The notes under the pieces are model-generated. The model did no database searches, was not told where the DNA came from, and saw nothing but the letters and a program-made list of their open reading frames with translations. Position numbers and translations under genes: made by a program. Positions 38,785 to 48,245 of a stretch of DNA of 64,000 nt are shown here, in pieces. This DNA comes from Gossypium raimondii (taxonomy: Eukaryota > Streptophyta > Magnoliopsida > Malvales > Malvaceae). Numbering within the stretch: position 1 is the first letter of the stretch; each line of letters opens with the position of its first letter. The DNA lies in assembly GCF_025698545.1 (NCBI RefSeq), contig NC_068566.1:46169192-46233191 (forward strand), read 5' to 3'.

Positions 38785-38828
38785 ATTAGGGTTAGGGTTA
38801 GGGTTAGGGTTAGGGTTAGGGTTTAGGG
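38785..38828 (+). repeat. Telomere-like TTAGGG tandem repeat inside the MULE
   Basis: About six consecutive TTAGGG units followed by TTTAGGG, flanked on both sides by scattered GGGTTTAGGG motifs (38158-39060). The 6-bp unit differs from the usual plant telomere unit TTTAGGG. Confidence 0.8.
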
Positions 38829-39383
38829 TGTTTTTAAGTTAAGGGTTTTAAGGAAAAATCAAATAAATTAGAGTTTAGAGTTTAGGGTTTGTCAATTAAA
38901 ATATTTATAAGTTTTTGAAATTGGATTAGTTTTCGTGTTTATTATGTTTTAAGAAAAAATAATTAAATTAGGGTTTAGGGTTACTTGAGTAATTTAATTA
39001 AAAATTTTAAAAATTAGATTAGGGTTATGGTTTAGGTGTTTTTAAGTTAAGGGTTTTTAAAAGATCATATATTATTTATATTTTTAAATCGAAAATTGGT
39101 ACAAATATTTAAAATATTAACTTATTTAAAAGAAAATCTATTTTATTAAAAATATTAAAGTAAATTACAATTACTTTATTCAAAACAATATTTTATTTTA
39201 TTAAATGAAATAATATAGAAATATTCAACATACTTATTTAAAAGAATTTCTATTATATTAAAAATGTAAAAGTAAATTTCTATTTTAGTACGAAGTGTAC
39301 AAATATAGAAGAATTTCTATTTTTTTCACATCAAATAACATCAAAATATTCAAAATGTTTGTACAAATATATTAAAATAAAAA

Positions 39384-41558
39384 TCAATCTTTGTGCACGC
39401 CAGATTTAGTGCCACATGGCGGCCGTCGATGGTTACGCGCTGGATTCCTCCTTTGTCTAGCTTTCGGCAGGGTTGTGGTTACTCCAGCGAGGATTCTGGT
39501 TCCTCCGATAGGGTATCTGGTTGTCGGTGTTGGGACGATAAGCCACCTTGATAGAATAGTGACTGTGGAGGTGTTTGCATCACCAACGGCGAAGCTGTTT
39601 GAAACCCATACGGTGATGGAGATTGGTAAAAAGAAGAGCTCCCTGACGGCCCCTCTTGCGATCCTTCGTGCGACGCAGGTATATACATCGGCGGTCCACT
39701 CGGCGTAACGGAAAATGGAGATGAACCGGACCATGGACTCTAACCTGCCATAGGACTCGGAAAAGGAAACATATAAGGGATAGGATATATAAAAGGGTTA
39801 GGATACGCACCTAGCATCATCGGAAAAGGCTGTGCCGTGGGCATCATCAGTTGAACTGCTGGGTCGGGTGACTGTGTCGGTGCTCTCGCTGGGCCTGGTG
39901 ATTGAATGGCCGTTGATGATGGGCTGGGTGAATGTCTGGGCCTCGTTGATGGGCCTGCGTCGTCGTCCCTTCGTCTTGGATTTAAAGGCCCACGTCGTTC
40001 CCTTTGGACATGTAATTGCAGTTGCCTCTCCTCTGCCGACAGTAAATACAGCTTGCCATGGATCCTAAACCATGGCATGTATTCTGGCACGCACGCTAAC
40101 TCTGGAACGATGACCGGTTCCTGAATAGGCATATAATCATACCGATCTTCCTACATTTGGATGTAGTACAACCAAAATCTCAGCTAATCTGTATGCAATT
40201 GTCGTAGGTCGATTTTGTGATGATCATCAAACACCTCAGGTGCCACGGGAATCGGTTGTCTACATCCAAATTGCCGTAATACTTTGTCTGACTGGTGCAT
40301 CTCCACGGTCACATAGTTGACCAATAGTACTTTCGCATGCCAAGCATTCTGATTTTGGAGGTACTCATCCGGAATTACTGCCCGAATTGTTGGATCCTCG
40401 TATGGTGTCCATTGAAACTATATGAACATGATGGAAATATTAGTTGTATACATAATACATAATAATATATACTAAATACTAAATGCCAATCAACTAGCTC
40501 ATGATGGAAATATCAATTTTATTTAATACTTACTTGTACTTCCGACTGTTGGTCTAATAGAAGCCGTATATCTTCAAGAGAGGTAGGTAATCGAGCATAA
40601 CTTGCCGGATGGTTCCACCTAATTAAATAAATTTTTAGCATACTATTATTTTTAAAATCTACATAATAATTGTAAAATCTAATATAAAATTTACCTCATT
40701 ATGAGTGGGAATGTATATGGGTGGTCCACTCGAGGACATAAAAATGGAAAGCGAAACCGTGCCCATGACTGCAGTAGTGACAGGCAACCTCCGATTTTTA
40801 CTTTACTCGGTCACGTCACCCCACACATCTCCTGATATAATGTTGCCAACACGGCAGACCCCCAACTCAATTCACTAGTTACTCTAAAATCAACGAGTTT
40901 CAGCAGCCATCGTAGATGTACGAGGTTCCGTGACAAGTCCGGCATCAGATAACCTCTAATTATCTGAAGAATATATGCCCGAGCATATCGGATTCTATCT
41001 ACTTTGGTTGAATCATCATCTAGATCCGGGAATGTGTCTCGTAACTAGCCCATCTCGATCCGACCTCCGTTAATTTTCTTCGGAATAGCTCCCAAAATCT
41101 CGTAGTACACTGCTCCTCAATCGCCAGATTGAACATACCCGGTGACTAGGTACCCATCCACCGGTAATCCCAATTGCAGATTGACATCTTCCAAAGTGAT
41201 AGTGCACTCTCCACATGGAAGATGGAATGTGTGCGTCTCAGGTCTCCACCTCTCAATCAACGCACTGATAAGTTTCGAGTCCAACTTGTATCCTCGGCCT
41301 ACCGTCGCCACGTGCCAAAAACCCGCTTCCCGCAGGTGATTCTCTACCAACGGTGATGGAGGATCATGCATATTATCGATATAGCATTCCAATATCCGAT
41401 CTATAGACTTTTATAACAAATAATAAATTAATAATTATTTAAAAATGCATAAATAAAAAAATCTTAAATAATATTTAAAAAATAAATTTAACACTTACCA
41501 TTTTCATTTGTTCGACGGATATGTGCTTGTTATCAAGACGAATCAATTCTCCGGCCAT
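39384..41558 (-). pseudogene. Plant mobile domain (MAIN-like) gene in the MULE, decayed
   Basis: Minus strand. Exon 1 is 41558-41499 (MAGELIRLDNKHISVEQMKM) with a GTAAGT donor. Exon 2 starts at 41407 with the plant mobile domain core: [27 protein letters not shown] and [21 protein letters not shown] stop follows at 41117. Further domain blocks (ARAYILQIIRGYLMPD, WLLKLVDF, FQWTPYEDP) continue through later exons to a Pro/Ser-rich tail (40132-39740), with several more in-frame stops. PMD proteins occur both as host genes and as MULE passengers. This one lies inside MULE ends and is not intact. Confidence 0.82.
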
Positions 41559-42046
41559 TGCTAAATTCGTACAAATTTTTACAATTTAAAAAAATTTAAA
41601 AAAAATAGAATTTTTTAAAAATAATTAAAAAATAGGGATTTAAGAGAAATTTGAGAGCAAATTGAGAGGACATTGAGGTGTTGTTGAGAGAATAATAGAG
41701 AAATGATTAATTTCTGGAAAAAAAAATGAAGGGGTGGGGGTTTTTATAGTTTTTTTTACCGTTGGGGAGTTCACCAACAGTCAAAAAATAGCCGTTGCAC
41801 TGTTCACGAGCGGGGAAAACGCGTCCCTAGGGACGCGCTAATGTGGCAGGAAAATGCGTCCACGTCAGCGCGCTTTCTGTCCATGTGGACAAAGCGCACC
41901 CTTGAGGGCGCGTTTTGTTGCCTTGTCAGCAGATAGCGCCTTGACGTGGACGCGTTTTCTCGGTATGGGCCCATTCCTGTAAATAATTATTTACCGGGCC
42001 CATTTTGATAAATTTTAAAAAATAGGGCTTTTTTTACAATTTGCCC

Positions 42047-42524
42047 AATTTTTTTAATAACAAAATAACAAGTACGCCATGCTTTATTAATTCTCTTTGT
42101 TATAGTTTCTTCAAAATTTCCCCTCTAACCATGGCATAAAATAATAATAATTTTTACCTATTTCATTTTCTTTTAAGGTGATTAATATTTGTTTTCATAA
42201 CCAGGTTAAGTTGGGTATGTGTTAATTCGTGTTGAAATCAATTTTTTAGTCCGGTTGAATGGAACCGTTTCGATTCTTTATTTAATCAGTTCAAAGTCTT
42301 TTAAATTAGTACTCCAATCGACTCTTGATTCAATTGATTTAGATAATATTAGGACAAATTAATTTAATGTTATAGAGTGTATCATAATTACTAAAACATA
42401 TTTTTAGAGAACTAAAACTTTTAAAAATATCATAAATCATAAACTCGTTTGTTTCACATCATTTGATATTATAGAAAATTAAATATAGTTGTTTTATGTT
42501 GAAAGTTAAATATTGTACGATATT
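42047..42524. other. Non-coding end of tandem unit 1
   Basis: Collinear with 50122-50672. No gene is seen. It ends at the duplication junction. Confidence 0.6.
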
Positions 42525-43137
42525 CATAAAAATAAAAGAAGATAAAAACTAGTTTAACTAATTTTTTTAATCTGGTTCGTACCAGTTTCTCCTCAATTGG
42601 TTTGAAGCCTTTCTCTAAACAATATTATGCCTATCAATTCTCGGTCTAACCGATTTGACAGACTAATTTAGTTCAAATAAATATGATATTTTGAATTTTT
42701 TTGAAGTGGAGAAGAGAATGAGATAATAAATTAAATTTATTTTAATTAATAGAAATTAAAGGAGAATTGAAAAAATAATTTAAATTATTTTTCAATACGT
42801 GTGGTGTAATATGATTGGTAGTTGAAACATGTGGTATAATTTGATTTGTTGAGATGAAAACTTAACGAGTGTTAGTTATATACTAAAAAGAAGTACCAAT
42901 TTAACTTACAGTTTGTAAGTTTAGGTATTTGTTAGGTCCAAAAAAAGCTAAATGCCAAGTAGGTACATATTGCCAAGTTTAATAATAGTATATTGTTGCT
43001 GAACGAGTGTGTGTGCTTAACTTAGCTGGTAGCAGGATCAACCGAAAAGTACTAAAATGCTGTTCATATAGAATATAAGTTACATTGCAGTGTCGGCATA
43101 AAAAAAATATTATTTATCCCCGACCCAATCAACAAGC

Positions 43138-43550
43138 TAGAGGTGCTCATGGGCTAGGCCGGGCCTAGAAAAAATTTTGGCCACGTCCTAAGCCCGGCCC
43201 GAAATATGGGCCTAAAATTTTGTCTAGGCCCAGCTCGAGAAAAATTCCTAAGCCCGAGCCCGGTCCGGCCCTTTTTTAATAAACACTAAAAATTTATTTT
43301 AAAAATAAAAAATAAAAAAGTATTTTAAAACTATTTTAAAATTAAAAAATAAAAATATATATTTATTATATTCGGGCAGGGCCAGGCCCGGCCAAAAAAG
43401 TGGTGCCTCCTGAGGCCCGGCCTGTTTTCTAAACGGGTATCTTTTTTTTGCCCAAACCCATATTTTGGGCCTATATTTTTACCCGAACCCTCCCACATTT
43501 CGAACGGGACGTCGGGCTGGGCCGGGCCGCCTAGCCCATGAGCACCTCTA
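43138..43550. mobile_element. hAT-type MITE in unit 2
   Basis: 413 bp with perfect inverted ends TAGAGGTGCTCATGGGC / GCCCATGAGCACCTCTA. Flanks are CAACAAGC on the left and CACAAGC on the right, an 8-bp target duplication with one base lost. The empty sites at 3567 and 32105 read CAACAAGCAATGATTAC. Confidence 0.9.
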
Positions 43551-43986
43551 CACAAGCAATAATTACACAGTGATGAACTTTGGTGCTGACCATCGGAGTG
43601 TCGGCATTGCCCAACATTATAGATTACAGGTCATTTTCGTTATAGGTTTTGAATCTAAGTCATTTTCGTAAATAAAAAATTTTTCGGGTCATTTTTGAAA
43701 AAAAAAGTCTTACTTAGATCTTTTAATTTCCTTCAAATCAGTATATTATGAGTGCAAAATAGAGGGTTGTAGCTCAAATTATGATAAAAATACTAAAGTT
43801 ACAGTATGTGAAAGTCTCAGCTGTAAAACTTGCCAAAAATAAACTTTAAACTTTTTTTTCTCAAATTATTCCCTAAATTAATAATAGATAAAATATAAGT
43901 ATAAATAATATAATTATTAACAAAACTAGCATAAGGTGAAAAATATGACTGATAAATAGAGAAATTGGACAATTATCAATAGTTTA

Positions 43987-45582
43987 CGATTTTCTTTTGT
44001 ATAGCTCAAGATTAGTTGTGGGAATCAGGTGTAAAGGGTTCTTTTTACCCATAATGATTCCAAATTTACCAGAAAGGTCAACCTTTTCGTCTTGGGGCAA
44101 TTTCCACTCAAAAGAATGCAGCAATGGGGCCAATATGAAAGATAACATCTTCTCCCCCAAGTTAATGCCTGGACACTTTCTCCTTCGGGACCCGAACGGC
44201 AAATATCAAAAATCATTTCCACGGAAATCTAATTTTCCAGGCTCATTTAAAAACCTCTCAGGTTGAAATTCCATAGGATTGTCCCAAATATTAGGGTCCC
44301 TGTGAATGGAGCACGTATTTAGGAACACCCTACTACCCTTTGGTATGGTATAGCCACCCACAGTGAGCGATCGGGCTGAACATCGGGGAACAAGGAGCGG
44401 CAACACTGGATGTAATCGGAAGGTTTCCTTTATCACTGCATTTAGGTATCTTAAATTAGGCAAGTGAAACTCTTCAACAGTATTGTTTACCCCAATGACA
44501 TCATTTAATTCTTCCTTCACTTTCTCCATTATTTCTGGATGTTGCATCAGCTCTGACATTGCCCACTCTGTTGAACCCGAAGTAGTATCTGTTCCAGCCA
44601 CCACAATGTTCTAATTTAAAATACGTTAGCACCCAAAACAAATAAAAGGAAGAAGAAAAAAATAGGATAGTTAAAAACATAGAAACTTACTACTAGGATA
44701 CCCTTGATTTGATTCATTGTAAGTGATGAAGGGCTATCTTGGTTCTTATGTAAATCCAATAGCATCTGTAACACATCAGATTTTTGTTCACCAGTTTCCT
44801 TCTTCATTCTTTCTTCAATCACTGAATCCAAAAATTCATTGAATGATTGACGGATTTTCTTCATTCCCCTCTCAATGCTTTGTATGTCAAACCAAGCAAT
44901 CAATGGAAAAATATCGGAAATGTTTGGTTTTCCCAAAAACACCATTATCTCTGCAAAAATCTTTTTGAACTGACTCTCCACGATAGTCCTTTGCTCTCCT
45001 TGGATTTCGCCTCCCCACACCTTGTTGCCGATCAAACTGGTTAACGTACGAAATGCCAATTCACCGACATCAATCAGCTTACCGACGTTTTCATACACAT
45101 CCCCCACCATTTCCATCGGATGCGAGAATTTTGCGCTTGTGTTTCCAGCTGGGACTGCTGTAAGAGTCGAATGCAATATCATTAGAGCCGAAGGTAATAA
45201 TCTGCGCAGCAATGGGAGATTCTCGCTCTGAAAAGGTTATATCATGGTCACGAACCACTTCTTTTACAAGCGATGGAGAGCTAATTACTACGATTAGCTT
45301 GTTTCCAAGCCAAAGTTTGTAGATAGGACCGTAAACTCCGGCCAACTCCGTAAAGACCAGATGGAGATAATCGAATCCAAGAAATGGAAGATACCCCACT
45401 ATTGGCAACCCAAGGGGACCAGGCGGTAATGGAGCCATCGGTTTCCTTGCCTTTAGAAATAGGTACCAGAGCGAAAGCCCCAACATGGCAACCAGAAATG
45501 GGAAAGCCGCTGGTAAGAATCCATCTTTCTGGTTGCCACCATTCAACAGCCATGAAAGCAAGCTGTAAGCTGTTTGGAACAT
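43987..45582 (-). pseudogene. CYP706-type cytochrome P450 pseudogene (locus 5)
   Basis: A near-copy of locus 4. Exon 1 starts at ATG 45582 and exon 2 runs from about 44610 to 43984. Three disabling changes are seen. First, 56 bp are missing at 45117/45118, between matching ATC triplets, shifting the frame after residue 155. Second, in exon 2 the CGA Arg codon after GNDF is TGA (44203-44205), just before the heme loop. Third, the heme loop reads FGSRRRKCPG, with Gly changed to Arg. A 9-bp in-frame loss near the C terminus is also present. The TATA box (45668-45674) and 5' UTR motif are preserved, so it may still be transcribed. Confidence 0.94.
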
Positions 45583-45727
45583 CTTTTTCGCTTTTGTGAG
45601 GAAAACCAGGAAATTTTTACACTGAGATTTACCCGGTAATTGCAGTGCCTACTAAGAAGTGACCATAATTTATAGTACTAAAATAGCTGTTTGGTAATTT
45701 ATTTTGTTTTTTTAAAATTCATTTTCA

Positions 45728-45787
45728 ATTTAATTTAATTTAATTTAGTTTAGTTTAGTTTAGTTTAATTTAATTTAATTTAATTTA
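45728..45787. repeat. TTTAA/TTTAG pentanucleotide microsatellite
   Basis: About 12 units of AATTT and AGTTT in blocks. Unit 1 has only two or three units at the matching place (34349-34363). Confidence 0.85.
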
Positions 45788-45999
45788 TGCAAGAGTTTAT
45801 AAATGAATTTAAGATATTTATATAACATATTTCGGTGAATTATTAATCTAACTAATTTGATTTAGTTGATTAATTGAAATATGCTGACCCAAAATTTTAA
45901 AAAACTTCTAATCGATCCCTATCTTTGCTGCTGTTGATGATGATGTTCCTCTTGCATCCTTTGTTCCTCAAATAGCAAGAAAGCGGACAAAGAGACCTA

Positions 46000-46583
46000 G
46001 GCCTCCTTTGGTTTGGCTTTTAATGCCAGTGAGGTGCAGTTGGGGTAGATAATTGCTACCAACCTCACTGCTATGCTGTTTGGTTCAGCATGACAGTTCA
46101 GTGAAAATGCATTTCCACCATGATGATATGTTGAAAATTAATTGGAGATTTTAGCAGCAATTAAAATCTACTGGGGCAGTTGGTATTTTTAACAGACAAA
46201 AATACCCATATTTTTATTTATTATTTTACCATTTTATCCTTGAAAGTAAATTAATTTCTTTCCCGTTTATAATAAAATATTAGAAGATACATTTTAATAT
46301 TTTATTAAATTAATTTATAAATTCACATATTTTAATAATTTTATAAAAGTAAAATAATTTAAAAACTTCTATTATATATCAATTCTAATATGATGTCCTT
46401 AATAGTAATTTTTTATTCTCACATCACCGCTACAGCTGCGTCTGAATCCAAACACACACTCCACCTTTGTTTCTAATCTCACTGCTACAGTATCCAATCT
46501 CACCGCTACAGTAACTAATCTCACCGCTACCGCTATTTTTAACCTCACCAGAGGTAAACACACCGCCGATCCAAACTAAGCCC
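46000..46583. mobile_element. PIF/Harbinger-like MITE in unit 2
   Basis: 584 bp inserted relative to unit 1 (about 34560). Ends are imperfect inverted repeats GGCCTCCTTTGGTTTGG and CCGATCCAAACTAAGCCC, flanked by CTA and TAA. Near the right end are tandem ATCTCACCGCTACAG units (46430-46540), related to the ACTGTAGC motif of the MITE at 24077. Confidence 0.75.
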
Positions 46584-46865
46584 TAATCTATATTTTGTCT
46601 CTTTCCTTAATAAGAAGACTTATTACAGCAAAACTGAAGAAGCTTTCTTCTTATTTTATCTCCATCTTATCTCTTTCCTTGATAAGAAGACTTATATATT
46701 AATGTCTTTGCTTACAGATTTTGTATGATTATTCAGTAAATGAACTTATTTGAGTGTATAATTAAATCGTTCTAAATTTTCATTGAAAATGTACTAATGA
46801 GAAAGTGTTAGTATATTATTATGAGATATTATCTTTTAGTAATTTGATTTCTACGTAATTATTAT

Positions 46866-46868
46866 CAG

Positions 46869-46910
<42 letters not shown>

Positions 46911-46911
46911 T
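46866..46911. repeat. TA dinucleotide microsatellite
   Basis: About 20 TA units. The matching site in unit 1 (34856-34866) has only about four. Confidence 0.9.
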
Positions 46912-47041
46912 CTTGAGATTTATCAATAAAATTTAAGAGATTACCCCATTCTTGTCATGGTATCTGAATAAGGTTTTTGAAAATTTTTTTCTTTTATCAT
47001 TCTAAATGGCTCGCGGTGAGTGTTCTCCTCCTTCATCACCA
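46912..47041 (+). mobile_element. Copia-like LTR end, primer-binding site and gag start (fragment)
   Basis: The sequence at 46913-46957 (ATCAATAAAATTTAAGAGATTACCCC region), ending TCTTGTCA, is followed by TGGTATCTGAATAAGG, a worn initiator-Met primer-binding site. A gag-like ATG (MARGECSPPSS) lies at 47006. A second copy of the LTR-like end follows at 47683-47730, on the other side of the fold-back element. Unit 1 has lost the primer-site part. Confidence 0.55.
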
Positions 47042-47681
47042 CCAGTTCTTCATTGCTTTTGAAAAGTGCTGCGGAAAAGTGCTTTTGAAAAGTTTGGTTT
47101 AAAATTTGAGTGTTTAGCATTGCTGTCAAAAAGTGCTTTTGAGAAATAAAATGTCCATTTTAGATATGTTATTATCAAGTAACAAATATGCATTTAAATA
47201 ATATTTAAATTAGTTAATATTATTATAGTAAGAATATAAAAATTTATTATAACTTGTTGTTAATATTTTAATATATGAAATATAAATTTTAAATATTTTT
47301 AAGTAATAAATAATAATTATTTATAAAATTTAATTAGAATATATAAACTATATTTTAAATATAACCATTAAATATTTGTAATTAGTACTTTAAAAAACTA
47401 TTTTTTATTTTTAATTAATGATTTTAATACAATTGTAATTAAGCACCAAGAAAAAAAATAAAAATACCATGTTATTGGAGGGGTGAAAAAATAATTAAGC
47501 ACCAAAAGTGCTTTTGAGAGAGGAAAAACTAAAATTTTTAGCTTCTCCTTTTCAGAAGTGCTTTTCAAAAGCACTTCTGAAAAGCTAAAAATTTCAGCCA
47601 AAAACAGCTTGTTCTTCACAACTTTTCTTTCAAAAGTGCTTTTAGAGTCAGAAGTGTTTTGTTTAAGCAATGAAGAACTGG
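47042..47681. mobile_element. Fold-back MITE-like element (copy in unit 2)
   Basis: Ends CCAGTTCTTCATTGCTT / AAGCAATGAAGAACTGG. It contains a perfect 37-nt palindrome at 47548-47584: two 18-base arms around one C, arm CTTTTCAGAAGTGCTTTT. The same element is at 34917-35557, where the palindrome is no longer perfect. Confidence 0.78.
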
Positions 47682-48023
47682 AGTCTTGATGTCTATCAAT
47701 AAAATTTAAGAAATTACCCTAGTCTTGTCAAAAAGAGTTCATTTTTAAAATTTTACGAGAGTGAAGTTACAACAAGCGTGAATAAGCTTAAGCTTAAATC
47801 ATATTTTATGTTGTTAAGACTATAATGAATTATTTAGTAGACATGACCTCATAAACATAAAATTGGATCTAAACTACGTAACCAATTAATTTTATTCATC
47901 ATTTTACTTCTCCATTATTTTTTTTAATTTTTAGTGTTTTCTTAAGTTGCAACTAAGATATAGCTTAACCTGTCATTCAACACTTTCATAATTATAATTA
48001 TTAATAATGTTCTTCTAACCGAC

Positions 48024-48245
48024 TAGTGGCGAAACTAGGGGGCTGGCAGGGCCTGGCCCTGGCCCCGGCCCCCCTAAAATGATTTTTTTCATACGATCCC
48101 TTTAAAATTTTTAAAAATTTAAATTAATAAAGGTAAAATTGCCCTTTGCCCCTTTAAAAATATAAAAAATTGATTTTTTTTTCTATCGTAAAAGTTACAA
48201 TTTAATTTTGGCTCTCCCTAAAAAAATTTTCTAGTTTCGCCCCTG
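48024..48245. mobile_element. Short hAT-like MITE (copy in unit 2)
   Basis: About 222 bp with ends TAGTGGCGAAACTAG and CTAGTTTCGCCCCTG. The GC-rich left arm (GGCCCTGGCCCCGGCCCCCC) is followed by an AT-rich centre. No coding capacity. Confidence 0.65.

Larger units (their letters stand above)
37976..42046. mobile_element. Mutator-like element carrying a plant-mobile-domain gene
   Basis: A 4.07 kb element bounded by inverted repeats starting GGGCAAATTA and ending AATTTGCCC, about 165 bp long (37976-38146, 41885-42046). They share blocks such as AATGGGCCC, GTCCACGTCA and CCCTCAAG. Flanks are (A/G)TTTTTTT-type 9-bp repeats, and the empty site is at about 50121-50130 (CACCAATTTTTTTAATAAC). Nine-base duplication plus long inverted repeats fits MULEs. 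No mudrA-type transposase is seen. It carries a decayed PMD gene on the minus strand, a nested hAT MITE and a (TTAGGG)n tract. Confidence 0.9.
31495..42524. repeat. Tandem duplication, unit 1
   Basis: Begins at CATAAAAATAAAAGAAG and ends at TTGTACGATATT. Unit 2 (42525-50672) begins and ends with the same sequences. The unit contains P450 locus 4 and about 3.7 kb of its upstream flank. It also carries the 4.07 kb MULE at 37976-42046, which unit 2 lacks. Near its end it lacks about 55 bases present in unit 2 at 50608-50662. Confidence 0.88.

Noticed and set aside
39391..40124. Plus-strand frames opposite the PMD gene
   Set aside because: Coding signal (PMD blocks, Pro/Ser tail) is on the minus strand; these are shadows.
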